A DNA stretch of 63,171 bases from Lachnospiraceae bacterium. GTDB taxonomy: Bacteria; Bacillota; Clostridia; Lachnospirales; Lachnospiraceae. The position numbers and the translations under genes were made by a program. Under the pieces are notes generated by a model. The model searched no databases. It had not been told where the DNA came from and saw only the letters and a list, made by a program, of their open reading frames with translations. Shown in pieces: positions 20,160-29,572 of this stretch; position 1 is the first letter of the stretch, and each line of letters begins with the position of its first letter. The stretch is taken from positions 1-63,171 of the forward strand of contig QXWV01000120.1 in the NCBI GenBank assembly GCA_009911195.1, read 5' to 3'.

Positions 20160-21536
20160 ATGAAAAATAGGTTGATAAAAGCGATGGGAATATTTCTGGC
20201 AGTGGCTTTGATGGCTGTAGGATGCGGACAGACGGGGAATGTAGGTACGGAGCAGGGAGGAAACGAAAAAAACGGGGAAGCAGAAGAAGAGAAAAGCGGC
20301 GAGAATAGCAAAGAGGGAGGCGGGAAAAAGGATAGCGTCACATTGACAGTGGAAGCAAGCCAGGAGATTGTGAACAATATCCCTTATGCTTTCAGCGAAG
20401 AGAACATAGAGGCATTTGAAAAGGAATATCCGGAAATCAAGGTGGAACTGGTGCTGAACCCGGATGCGCAGAATACTTCTATCCTGCAGACGAAGCTGGC
20501 CTCCGGCCAACCATCGGATTTAATCTGCTATAACAAAGTTTCTGCTGAAAACGAATTGGAAGTAGCGAAAAACTGTGTGGACCTATCCGTAGAACCATTT
20601 GTGGAGAACATTGCGGACAAAGAGATATTGACAGCGCCGGATGGAAAGATTTACGGGTTTGCATTTGAAGTGAAAACAGGCGGGATGGGTGTTGTATATA
20701 ACAGAGATTTATTTGAGGAAAAGGGGCTGGAAGTGCCAAAGACTTATGATGAATTCCTTGACATATGCGAAAAATTAAAGGGGGAAGGCATTACTCCTTT
20801 TTATGGGCCTTTCAAGGATGTCTGGACATTCCAGATGTGGACCACCTCCACCTGGGGATACTATGCGGCCAAATTCGAGCCTGACCTTTGGGAGCGGCTC
20901 AATGCCAATGAAATTGGCTGGGATGAAGTTCCCGCGTTTAAGGAAAGCCTGGAGAAAGCCTATAATTTGTATAAAGACGGCTATATGCAGAGCACTGTGC
21001 TTTCCGACGATTATAACAGCATTACGGCAGCAATGGGCAGCAAAGAATACGCCATGACAGTGGGCTCGAATACAACGGTGCGGGATTTGCTCAATGCCCA
21101 CCCGGATATTAAGTTTGACATGTTCCCGTATCCCGTATACGAAGGGGAAGAGGAATATTTGACAATTAGCCAGTTGGATGCGGAATTTTTTATCCCCAAG
21201 GATGCAAAGCACATCGAAGAAGCGAAAGCATTCTTAAACTTTATGGCGAAACCTGAACAGTGCGACAGGGCACAGAATGCCGCATCGTTCGTTCCCAATG
21301 TGAAGGGGGCTAAAGAGCCGGAATTTGATGATTTTGAAGGCAGGCTGTACGAGGAATATAATAAAACAGGGAAGACGGTACTGGAAATGAACGCTTATAT
21401 GAAGGTGGATTTGAATGACCTTTGGGTATACTTCCAGGACATGTTTGCCGGGGTTAAAACGCCGGAAGAAGTCCTCATATCCTGGGATGCAGCTTTTGAA
21501 GAACTGATGAAGGCAAAAGGGATAGAAAACTTTTAA
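20160..21536 (+). CDS. Sugar ABC transporter substrate-binding lipoprotein
   Basis: 458 residues. The lipoprotein signal ends in VALMAVGCGQ (lipobox Cys about residue 23), then a Glu/Lys/Gly-rich linker and a family-1 solute-binding fold (ENIEAFEKEYPEIKVELV, YNRDLFEEKGLEVPKTYDEF, GSKEYAMTVGSN). It captures an oligosaccharide outside the membrane and delivers it to the two permeases downstream. Start at 20160 places the signal peptide correctly; an ATG 12 nt earlier is possible. First gene of the glycan locus. Confidence 0.9.
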   Translation: MKNRLIKAMGIFLAVALMAVGCGQTGNVGTEQGGNEKNGEAEEEKSGENSKEGGGKKDSVTLTVEASQEIVNNIPYAFSEENIEAFEKEYPEIKVELVLNPDAQNTSILQTKLASGQPSDLICYNKVSAENELEVAKNCVDLSVEPFVENIADKEILTAPDGKIYGFAFEVKTGGMGVVYNRDLFEEKGLEVPKTYDEFLDICEKLKGEGITPFYGPFKDVWTFQMWTTSTWGYYAAKFEPDLWERLNANEIGWDEVPAFKESLEKAYNLYKDGYMQSTVLSDDYNSITAAMGSKEYAMTVGSNTTVRDLLNAHPDIKFDMFPYPVYEGEEEYLTISQLDAEFFIPKDAKHIEEAKAFLNFMAKPEQCDRAQNAASFVPNVKGAKEPEFDDFEGRLYEEYNKTGKTVLEMNAYMKVDLNDLWVYFQDMFAGVKTPEEVLISWDAAFEELMKAKGIENF

Positions 21537-21562
21537 ACAAGAACTGGAATGGAGGTGGGGGA

Positions 21563-22435
21563 GTGCGCCGGACCGGACATATTTATACATATTTGCTGAC
21601 AATACCGGCATTACTGCTGTTTGGCATCTTTTTTGTAGGCCCCAGCGTGTACAGTATCTATTATTCACTGACAGACTGGGTGATAGGAAAGGATTCTGTC
21701 AGCTTCATCGGGCTGGAGAATTACCGGACGATTTTTGGAAGCGATGAACTGACGCATGCCATATATAACACATTTTTATATGCGGTTATCGTAGTCATAG
21801 GTAAGAACGTAAACGGGCTTTTGCTGGCATTGGCAGTCAATACGAGGATGAAGCTTAAGGGGTATTTTCGGGTGATTTTTTTCCTGCCCTGCGTGATTTC
21901 AACAATTATCATCGGCCTTGTTTTTGTTCCGGTGCTTCACCCCAACGGTATTCTCAATGCGTTCCTTGGGAATATAGGGCTTGGTTTTTTGCAGCAGGGA
22001 TGGCTGGTGGATACAAAAATAGTGATGTTTTCCATAGCCGGGGTTTCCATCTGGCAATGGAGCGGATATCATATGGTAATCTATCTGGCCGGGCTGCAGG
22101 GAATCCCTGATTCCTACTATGAGGCGGCAAAAATTGACGGGGCCACAGCGGTACAGAGCTTTTTTGGCATTACTTTTCCCATGTTGGCCCCGGCCTTTAA
22201 TATCAATATGCTGTTAAGCCTAATCGGAGGGCTGAAAGTTTTCAGCGAACCCTATGCGCTTACCAACGGAGGCCCGGGAAATGCATCCCAGGTAATTGCC
22301 CTGGAAGTTTTCTCTAAATTCGGGAGGGGGCAATGGGGCCTGGGAACAGCTTTGAATGTGACGCTGGCAATTTTTATATCGGCCATCAGTATACCGGTAT
22401 TATACTTTATGAGAAAGAGGGAGGTGGAGGAATAG
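21563..22435 (+). CDS. Sugar ABC transporter permease (MalF/UgpA-like)
   Basis: 290 residues with six membrane helices and the EAA-loop motif YYEAAKIDGATAVQSFFGIT followed by FPMLAP. It starts at GTG with GGAGGTGGGG upstream. It pairs with the next permease; no ATPase gene is present, as is usual for Firmicute CUT1 transporters that share an MsmX-like ATPase encoded elsewhere. Confidence 0.92.
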   Translation: MRRTGHIYTYLLTIPALLLFGIFFVGPSVYSIYYSLTDWVIGKDSVSFIGLENYRTIFGSDELTHAIYNTFLYAVIVVIGKNVNGLLLALAVNTRMKLKGYFRVIFFLPCVISTIIIGLVFVPVLHPNGILNAFLGNIGLGFLQQGWLVDTKIVMFSIAGVSIWQWSGYHMVIYLAGLQGIPDSYYEAAKIDGATAVQSFFGITFPMLAPAFNINMLLSLIGGLKVFSEPYALTNGGPGNASQVIALEVFSKFGRGQWGLGTALNVTLAIFISAISIPVLYFMRKREVEE

Positions 22436-23268
22436 TGGGAGCCAGAAGAAAAGCTGTATGGAAAAGAATCCTGCTTCAGGTTGTACTCTTGCTCATCTCT
22501 TTGGTGATTATTGCGCCGTTGTTGATTATGCTGCTGGGGGCTTTTAAAAATCCCACGGAGGTTACATCCTTTAACCTGGACCTGCCGGAAAAATGGCTGT
22601 TTGAAAATTTTAAGGCAGTGATAGAGCAGGGAAAGCTGCTGCCTGCCTTTTGGAACAGCATTTTCATTACCCTTGTCTCTACGGCAGCCACCATAATGGC
22701 CAGTTCTTTGGCGGCGCTGGTGCTTGCCAGGAGAAATACTGGCTTTTCCCGGTTTTTATATTACTTTTTCTTTATGGGAACAATTATCCCTATGCAGATT
22801 ATGCCGACGATACGTTTGTTCACCGTACTGGATATTTATGGGGGGTATCTTAACGTTATGATTTTATATACGGCAATTAACATTCCGTTCAGTTGCTTTT
22901 TGTATACTGGCTTTATAAAGGGGATTCCCAAGGTTTTGGACGAATCCGCATTTATCGAAGGGGCTTCTGCGCTACAGACTTATTTTCATATTATCCTGCC
23001 GCTGCTTAAGCCCTGTAATATAACGGTGCTGATTCTGTTGTTTACAGGGATATGGAACGAGATAAATATTCCGCTCTATTTTTTGAACAACCCGGCCAAA
23101 AGGACGCTGCCCCTTTCCGTATATCAGTTTTTCGGGATGTATGGCGGCAGCAACTGGAATCTGGTGTTTGCGGATTTGACATTGGCGGCTTTGCCGGTGG
23201 TCATCTTATTCCTGTTTATGCAGAAGCAGTTTATCAACGGGCTTACGGAGGGGGCGGTCAAAGGTTAG
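22435..23268 (+). CDS. Sugar ABC transporter permease (MalG/UgpE-like)
   Basis: 277 residues, six membrane helices, EAA-like loop LDESAFIEGASALQTYFHII followed by LPLLKP. The start is GTG at 22435, sharing its G with the TAG stop of the previous gene (TAGTG) and preceded by GAGGTGGAGG. This tight overlap implies coupled translation with the first permease. A longer in-frame start upstream would overlap the neighbour by 100 nt and is rejected. Confidence 0.9.
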   Translation: MGARRKAVWKRILLQVVLLLISLVIIAPLLIMLLGAFKNPTEVTSFNLDLPEKWLFENFKAVIEQGKLLPAFWNSIFITLVSTAATIMASSLAALVLARRNTGFSRFLYYFFFMGTIIPMQIMPTIRLFTVLDIYGGYLNVMILYTAINIPFSCFLYTGFIKGIPKVLDESAFIEGASALQTYFHIILPLLKPCNITVLILLFTGIWNEINIPLYFLNNPAKRTLPLSVYQFFGMYGGSNWNLVFADLTLAALPVVILFLFMQKQFINGLTEGAVKG

Positions 23269-23269
23269 G

Positions 23270-25117
23270 ATGAATTTGAAGTTCAGTACAAAGCTATATG
23301 TAGTGTTTTCGGTTATTATTATATTTGCTGCAGCTTCTTTCAGCCTGTTCATAAGGGTCCATATTTTTAAAAAAATGGAAGAAGATGTGATATACAATAA
23401 TCTTCAGCTTTGCATTAAGGTATCGGAGAACGTGGATACTTATATAGAAAAGCTGGATGATATTGCGAAAAAACTGATTTCAGACCCGCGGCTTTTAAAA
23501 ATTATGAGGGAAGTAAAAAGTAATCCCAAGACGTTGTCGGATTATGGGGAATTAAAGAGGGATAGGGAAATATCCGCGATTGTTTCAAATGCGATTACCC
23601 TGACCTCTTTTCCCCATGTCAATGTTTACCTCTATAGCAAGGACGGCACTTATGTTTACGTTTATAATCAGGATAAGAGCAATTTCCAGGCTGCCCTTGC
23701 CATAGAAGATAATTATGGGAAGCTGGAGAAGAAACGGCTTGTTGTTTATGCGGACAACGGAAAGGATACGCCAGGCGGGAAGGAGAGCTCCATATCATTT
23801 ATAAGGGCGATTTTCGATGTGAGCGCCAACCAGTACGGATATATCGAAGTGCAGTCGGATTATAAAAAACTGGATGAAATATGCAATATCAACCATATAG
23901 GAAGTGTGATTCTTATGAACGAAAGGGGGGATATCGTTTATCCCTTTGAGCCTGTTTCCGGGGAAGTGAGGGAAGAGGTGGGAGAAAAGCCGGCTAATGG
24001 AGGAAGCGGGTTTTTCAGCGCGGGGAAACAGTTGTATTTCTATGCGGTTTCGGATAATTCCGGCATTACCACATATATCCGTTGTCCGGAAGATACCATC
24101 CGGTCGCCGATGAAACTGCTGCAGCATACAACAGTTATTTTCTTTGTGTGTGTTACAGCGGCGGCGATTCTGATGGTTATTATTTTTTCCGGGCTGCTGG
24201 TAAGGCCATTAAAGGAGCTGCGCAACAGCGTCTTGGAGATTACCTATGAAAATATGGGGCTTTCTTTTCATGATTCTTATCATAATGAAATTGTAGAACT
24301 TAAAGATGCTTTCCAGAAAATATTGGACGATTTAAAGAGGAGTGTGCGCAGGGAAATAGAGTCGAACAAAGCGGAGGCGGAAGCCAGGCTTTCTGCACTC
24401 CAGGCGCAGATTTCGCCTCATTTTATTCATAATGTGCTCTACTCCATCAGTATTGCGGCAAAAGAAGGGAGGCCATCGGATGTCCAGGCGATGTGCAAAC
24501 AGCTTTCCGATATGCTAAGGTATACGGTGAATTCCAATGCCCATATGGTGGAGCTGAAAGAGGAAATAAAATGCATTGCCAACTATCTGGCGCTGCAAAA
24601 GCAATATTACGAGGATTTTTTGCAGTATGATATTGCGGTGGAGGAAGCGGCGGGGGGCATCAGGATTCCCCGGTTGAGTGTCCTGCCCTTTGTTGAAAAT
24701 GCGATTCAGCATGCTTTTGAAGGGAAAAAACCGCCCTATAGAATAGAAGTTTATGCAAAGGTCTCAGAAGAGGGGTGGACAATAGAAATCAGGGATAACG
24801 GAAAGGGTTTTTCCAAAGGGAAGATAAAAGAAATCATGGACAGGCTGGCAGAGGATGACCTGGGTGTGGAGATAGAAGCAAAAAACGAAGAAGAACCAGG
24901 AATGGGAGGAATGGGTATTTTAAATACCGTGCTGCGTTTGCGGATATTCTTTCAGAGCCGGTTTGATTTTGAAATCAAGGAGAATGATTTAGGGGAAGGT
25001 TCGGCGGTTTATCTGCGGGTCTGCCGGCTGGGCTTGGCGGCTGTGAAAAAGGAAGAAACGGGAAAGGGGAATTGGTTGGCAAAGGGCAGGCATGGAAGCT
25101 GGCGGAGGGAGGAATAG
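23270..25117 (+). CDS. YesM-type sensor histidine kinase
   Basis: 615 residues. Membrane segment 1 (about 9-28), an extracellular dCache-like sensor, membrane segment 2 (about 285-308, TVIFFVCVTAAAILMVIIFSG) and HAMP (RPLKELRNSVLEI). His-kinase domain QAQISPHFIHNVLYSISIAA has the phospho-His, and a HATPase has RDNGKGFSKG and GMGGMGILNT. One base separates it from the permease stop. With the next gene it forms a YesM/YesN pair that likely senses the imported glycan and activates the locus. Confidence 0.93.
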   Translation: MNLKFSTKLYVVFSVIIIFAAASFSLFIRVHIFKKMEEDVIYNNLQLCIKVSENVDTYIEKLDDIAKKLISDPRLLKIMREVKSNPKTLSDYGELKRDREISAIVSNAITLTSFPHVNVYLYSKDGTYVYVYNQDKSNFQAALAIEDNYGKLEKKRLVVYADNGKDTPGGKESSISFIRAIFDVSANQYGYIEVQSDYKKLDEICNINHIGSVILMNERGDIVYPFEPVSGEVREEVGEKPANGGSGFFSAGKQLYFYAVSDNSGITTYIRCPEDTIRSPMKLLQHTTVIFFVCVTAAAILMVIIFSGLLVRPLKELRNSVLEITYENMGLSFHDSYHNEIVELKDAFQKILDDLKRSVRREIESNKAEAEARLSALQAQISPHFIHNVLYSISIAAKEGRPSDVQAMCKQLSDMLRYTVNSNAHMVELKEEIKCIANYLALQKQYYEDFLQYDIAVEEAAGGIRIPRLSVLPFVENAIQHAFEGKKPPYRIEVYAKVSEEGWTIEIRDNGKGFSKGKIKEIMDRLAEDDLGVEIEAKNEEEPGMGGMGILNTVLRLRIFFQSRFDFEIKENDLGEGSAVYLRVCRLGLAAVKKEETGKGNWLAKGRHGSWRREE

Positions 25118-25118
25118 G

Positions 25119-26723
25119 ATGTATAGGTTTCTTGTGGCGGAGGACAGCAAAGTAATACTTAGGGATATTGTACACCTTATCAAAGAAAGCGGATACGAGG
25201 CAGAAATAGAAACAGCCTATGACGGGGAAACGGCGCTGGACATCCTCAGGTACTTTGCGCCGGATATTATAGTAACGGATATTAAAATGCCTATGGTTGA
25301 CGGGCTGACATTGATTCAAAGGGCAAAAGCGGTTTACCCGGGGGTAAAATGCGTAATTGTCAGCGGATATGGGGATTTTATTTTTACCCATGAAGCGCTT
25401 ATGCTGCAAGTGGACGATTATGTAATGAAGCCCATAGACGGGGAGGAATTCAGGGAAATTTTACGGAAACTGACAAAAGAAGCGGATTGCCGCAGGGTGC
25501 AGATGGAGGAAGCGGCCTTACAGAGAATGGTGAATGGGGAGGGGGCGGCATTGCAGAAGCATGTGAATGGGGAAGAGCCGGCATTGCAGAAGCATGTGAA
25601 TGGGGAAAATCCGGCTTTACGGAAGCTGACCTATGCGGAAAGGGCATCGGACGGGAAATTTTGGAGTGGCAGCTACATGCTTGTACTGATACGGGCGGGG
25701 CTTTTTTATCAGTATGCGGCGCCCCTGTCAAAGGAAATGGTGAACGGAATTTTGGAGCGGGATGGCTCAAAGCCGGAGTTTTGGACGGTGAATACCAGGT
25801 GGAGCAATGAAAAAATACTGGTATTTGGGCTGGAAGGGAGGCGCAGGGAATACGTTTTGCAGCAAAGCGCCGTCCTGCTGTCGGAACTGAAAAAGGAATA
25901 CCGGAGGGTGAATATTATCTGCTCCGGGGAACTTAAGGATATCGGCCAGCTCCATGCCCAGTACAACCGGCTTTCGGTTAGCCTGGGGCGGAAGGCGATG
26001 CTGGACGAAAGCCGGATTTACGATGATGAGCGGCAGCCGGACGGGCGGCAGATGTATATCAGGCAGAAAGAGGAAATCGAAGTATTCCGCAGAAAAATGG
26101 AAAAAATCCTAAAAAGCAAGGCAGTTGCGGATTACAGGATGGAAATCCATAAAAATATTCTTCATTGGGGAGAAATGGGATATAGCGTTACCGTACTGCG
26201 TAAGTTCCTGCTGGTGCTTTTGGATGAAATGTTTACGGTGGCGGGCATTGGCTCCGGGTGGATTGAAGAACCGGGTACTATGGCAGATAAAATGCTGAAT
26301 GAATGCGGGAAATTGGAGGAACTGGAGGAATGCCTGCAAGGATATGGGGAATTCCTGGCTGCCGGGAAAGAAGAAAAAGGAGGAATATCTATTGATGTGG
26401 CGCAGAAACTGACGGAATATATGCAGTCTAATTTGTATAAAAATCTGTCCTTGCAGGAGATAGCGGACAACTTCAATATTTCTTCCTCATATATCTGCCG
26501 GATTTTCAAAGTTTATTACAGCGATACCCCGATTAGCTATTACAATAGGCTGAAAATCGAAGAAGCGAAAAAGATGTTGGATGAATACCGGAATATGAGG
26601 GTGAAGGATGTGGCGGAACTGTTGGGATTCAGCGACCAGTATTATTTTAGCAAGGTGTTCAAGCAGCAGTATGGCGTCAGCCCTTTGGTGTATAGGACGC
26701 AGATGCAGGAAGGGGAAGGATGA
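25119..26723 (+). CDS. YesN-type response regulator with AraC DNA-binding domain
   Basis: 534 residues. The receiver domain (1-120) has VAEDSK, the phospho-acceptor Asp in DIIVTDIKMP, a conserved Ser (VSGYGD) and Lys in MKPID. A repeat-bearing linker (about 130-170) and a long middle domain follow. Two AraC helix-turn-helix motifs (LSLQEIADNFNISSSYICRI and RVKDVAELLGFSDQYYFSKV) lie at the C-terminus. AGGAGG site at the start. Expected to control the transporter and hydrolase genes around it. Confidence 0.93.
   Translation: MYRFLVAEDSKVILRDIVHLIKESGYEAEIETAYDGETALDILRYFAPDIIVTDIKMPMVDGLTLIQRAKAVYPGVKCVIVSGYGDFIFTHEALMLQVDDYVMKPIDGEEFREILRKLTKEADCRRVQMEEAALQRMVNGEGAALQKHVNGEEPALQKHVNGENPALRKLTYAERASDGKFWSGSYMLVLIRAGLFYQYAAPLSKEMVNGILERDGSKPEFWTVNTRWSNEKILVFGLEGRRREYVLQQSAVLLSELKKEYRRVNIICSGELKDIGQLHAQYNRLSVSLGRKAMLDESRIYDDERQPDGRQMYIRQKEEIEVFRRKMEKILKSKAVADYRMEIHKNILHWGEMGYSVTVLRKFLLVLLDEMFTVAGIGSGWIEEPGTMADKMLNECGKLEELEECLQGYGEFLAAGKEEKGGISIDVAQKLTEYMQSNLYKNLSLQEIADNFNISSSYICRIFKVYYSDTPISYYNRLKIEEAKKMLDEYRNMRVKDVAELLGFSDQYYFSKVFKQQYGVSPLVYRTQMQEGEG
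25512..25630 (+). repeat. 33-nt tandem repeat inside the response regulator
   Basis: Three full units (25512-25544, 25545-25577, 25578-25610) plus a partial fourth encode an 11-residue repeat of the type (A/P)ALQKHVNGE(E/N). Units 2 and 3 are nearly identical, so the copy number is likely to vary by slippage without breaking the frame. Confidence 0.85.
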
Positions 26724-26930
26724 AATTCGATAGGGAAATCGGTTCAAAATATTCCTTCATGCCGTGTAGTATATTCCATTTACCATGAAATTTGCTGTAG
26801 GTATAATCGAAATAGGATTCGGGTGTCAAAAGCCCTGGCTGCGGAGCGCGCCTGGCAATTTGCACATAAAGTTGTGCGCCTTCCAGTAGGGGTATTCCGA
26901 GAAACTATGAGCAGACAAAAGGAGGTTGTT

Positions 26931-29405
26931 ATGAGTAATTATGGCATGAAAGCAGTGGAATTTGGTCTAAAATACCGTCCGATGGAAATTGAGAAAAGGC
27001 GATTGCATCTCCCTTATAAAAGTGTATGCAGCCTTTATCCGGCGAAGGCGGATGAGGATGTGCTGGTGACCGCAAACGGCAGGCAGAGAATTGATATTGT
27101 GGGAGACCCATATCATGAACGGGTGATTTACCGGCGGGAGAGGATTATGGACATGCGTTGGAAGGATACGCCGGAACCGCCGGATGTGGCATACGCAATA
27201 CCGGAAGCGAGGAAATATTTAAGGGAGGGGAAATTTGAGGAAGCCGCAAAGGCCATGGATAAGGCTACAAAAGAAGCGGGATATGATAAATGGATTGACA
27301 GCCGGCCCTTTGGCGTGGAATTTCCCAGGCTTCATCCCCGTCTCCATTCGGTAATCGAATTGCTGACGGATATGGAGGAAGGGAAGGATTGCCATGACTA
27401 TATAAGATATCTGGACATGATGACGGGGGAAGCAGTAGTTCGCTGTGAAGATGAAAAAGGGGGAGTCTGCCGCCGGTCTTTTGTTTCTTTTGATAAAGAA
27501 GCGGTAGTACAGGAAATCGGGCGGCTGGATGGAAGCACATTTGATATAAGTATGCGTTTCGTTGCTCCGGGCGGCTATGACTTGCCCGATGATTTCAACC
27601 AGTTTGTGCTCGTTACTTATAATGACATGTATAAAATAGAAGGAAGCGATGTGGAAATCCGTACAACGCCGGATAGCTGTACCGTGTCCCTGGCTTATGA
27701 CCCTCAGTTCGGGGAACGGGGCTATTGCTGCTGCTCCGTAGTTCATACGGATGGGGTGGCATCGGGCAGGGAAGGCGGCTATATGGAGATAAAAGATGCC
27801 CATAAAGTGACAATAATTTCCCGTACAGTCAAATATGAGGAAGCATACCGCCATTCTTTTGCGTCAGAAGTATTGGAAGAGGTCAGGAAGATTCAGGATT
27901 CCTATGAGGATATGCTTGAGGCCAACCGGGCTTATTTAAAACCGATGATGGAACGTTCCAGGGTATCATTCGGCGGAGATTGGGCGATGGCGGCGGAAGA
28001 ACTGCTGAACGAACAGCATGGCGGCGGGGAACTGAGTGCCATGATGATGGAAAAATTGTATGATATGGGGAGGTTTTTCATGATTACTGATACAGGAGAC
28101 GACCCGCCATCCCTGTTCCAGCATAACATTAACACAAACTTGCAGGTTTGTGCCGGAAATATGACCGGTTTACCGGAGATTATGGATACATATTTTAAAT
28201 TTTATGAAGACAAGTTCGATGACTTCAGGCTGAATGCCAAACGTTTTTATGGGGCAAGGGGTGTCCTTGGGAACATCCACTGTGACTACAATTCCGGGAA
28301 ATTTTATCAGTTTTCTATCGTGTATCCCCACTATTGCTGGACTGCATGCCTGGGGTGGATATATAACGAATTCTGGGGGCATTATCTTGTTACCGGGGAT
28401 AAAGAATTCCTGCGGGAGAGGGTAGTGCCTGGGCTAAAGGAAATTGCCCTCTTTTATGAAGACTATCTTTCCGATGAGGATGAAAACGGGAAGGTGATGT
28501 TTTATCCCAGCTATTCGCCGGAAGACCCTTCCATGAACGATTATCATGTGCCGTTTCCGAAAAATGTGTATGCCATGAATGTGAATTCACTGATGGATGT
28601 TATGGTATGCCGGGAGGTGCTGGACAATTTGATGGAGGCATGCGATATCCTGGGGCTGGATGAGCCGGACTATCCGAAATGGAAGCAACTGAGGGGGAAA
28701 TTGCCGGATTATCTTTTGGATGAAGATGGGGCAGTGAAAGAATGGTCCTTCCGGTATTCAGGGGAAAACTATGACCACAGGCATGTATCCCATCATTATG
28801 ATATCTGGCCGGGGCGTGCGATTTCACCGGAAAAGACGCCGGAGCTGGTGAAGCCCTTTATCCTATCCAACCGGAAACGGGGACATCAGGACGATTCGGC
28901 CCATGGAGTGGTTCACCGGTATTTCACAGCGGTAAGGCTGGGCGATTTGCCGGATGCCATGCATAATCTGCGGACACTGATGGAGCATGGATATGTGACG
29001 CGCACCTTAAATACGGTACATTATCCATACAGAGTGTTCTGCCCGGACCTTCTGGGGGCAATGCCTGCCATGCTTCTGGAAATGTTTGTATACTCCGATG
29101 AAGGCTTTATAAAGCTTCTTCCTGCAGTGCCAAAGGATTTAGAAAAAGGAAGCTTGGAGGGGATATGGCTGTACACATTTGCCAAGATGGAACGGATGGA
29201 TTGGCATATAAAAGAAGGAAAAGCTTCTGCAGTTATCTCATCCATGGCAGACCAGAAAATAGAATTCTCCTTCCCTATGGGCTACGAAGAATTGCGGATA
29301 AACGGCAAGCAATATGGAGAAGCGGGGAATAGCTTTACTTTGGAATTTGGAAAAGGGGAGAGGGCAGAACTGGAGTTTACATTTACGCAGCTTCTGCAAG
29401 ATTGA
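26931..29405 (+). CDS. Glycoside hydrolase family 95-like protein
   Basis: 824 residues, no signal peptide, so cytoplasmic. An N-terminal beta-sandwich region leads to an (alpha/alpha)6 barrel with GH95-type signatures: LFQHNINTNLQVCAGNM, GNIHCDYNSG, MNVNSLMDVMVCREVLDN, HRHVSHHYDIWPGRAISPEK and GHQDDSAHGVVHRY. GH95 members act on alpha-L-fucosides or alpha-L-galactosides. Start at 26931 follows AAAGGAGG; the reading frame upstream of it has no site. A terminator follows, so the GH127 gene is a separate unit. Confidence 0.8.
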   Translation: MSNYGMKAVEFGLKYRPMEIEKRRLHLPYKSVCSLYPAKADEDVLVTANGRQRIDIVGDPYHERVIYRRERIMDMRWKDTPEPPDVAYAIPEARKYLREGKFEEAAKAMDKATKEAGYDKWIDSRPFGVEFPRLHPRLHSVIELLTDMEEGKDCHDYIRYLDMMTGEAVVRCEDEKGGVCRRSFVSFDKEAVVQEIGRLDGSTFDISMRFVAPGGYDLPDDFNQFVLVTYNDMYKIEGSDVEIRTTPDSCTVSLAYDPQFGERGYCCCSVVHTDGVASGREGGYMEIKDAHKVTIISRTVKYEEAYRHSFASEVLEEVRKIQDSYEDMLEANRAYLKPMMERSRVSFGGDWAMAAEELLNEQHGGGELSAMMMEKLYDMGRFFMITDTGDDPPSLFQHNINTNLQVCAGNMTGLPEIMDTYFKFYEDKFDDFRLNAKRFYGARGVLGNIHCDYNSGKFYQFSIVYPHYCWTACLGWIYNEFWGHYLVTGDKEFLRERVVPGLKEIALFYEDYLSDEDENGKVMFYPSYSPEDPSMNDYHVPFPKNVYAMNVNSLMDVMVCREVLDNLMEACDILGLDEPDYPKWKQLRGKLPDYLLDEDGAVKEWSFRYSGENYDHRHVSHHYDIWPGRAISPEKTPELVKPFILSNRKRGHQDDSAHGVVHRYFTAVRLGDLPDAMHNLRTLMEHGYVTRTLNTVHYPYRVFCPDLLGAMPAMLLEMFVYSDEGFIKLLPAVPKDLEKGSLEGIWLYTFAKMERMDWHIKEGKASAVISSMADQKIEFSFPMGYEELRINGKQYGEAGNSFTLEFGKGERAELEFTFTQLLQD

Positions 29406-29412
29406 TAGGAGC

Positions 29413-29446
29413 AATTGAGAAGCCGGTAACTTAAGGCTTCTCAATT
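29413..29446 (+). terminator. Terminator after GH95 gene
   Basis: AATTGAGAAGCC pairs with GGCTTCTCAATT and is followed by TTATC. It occupies the place of hairpin P1 in the leader element that begins 15 nt downstream. Confidence 0.7.
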
Positions 29447-29460
29447 TTATCGAGGAATCC

Positions 29461-29572
29461 AGGGTTTGCGTCTGCACGGCATCCGCAAACCCTATTATGC
29501 AAAGGGCTTCAGTAACGCTGGGCAGCCTTAAAGAAATGGAGATACAAAAGCCGTGCAGAAATGGAGTTAAAT
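29461..29572 (+). promoter_or_regulatory. Pseudoknot leader element, copy C
   Basis: P2 is AGGGTTTGCG (29461-29470) with CGCAAACCCT (29484-29493). Relative to the other copies three base pairs have changed on both strands, so pairing is kept. Loop CTGCACGGC (29472-29480) is the exact complement of GCCGTGCAG (29550-29558), which again abuts AAATGGAG and the ATG at 29573. The connecting segment is longer here (56 nt) and contains an extra stem AAGGGCT/AGCCTT. Confidence 0.75.
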
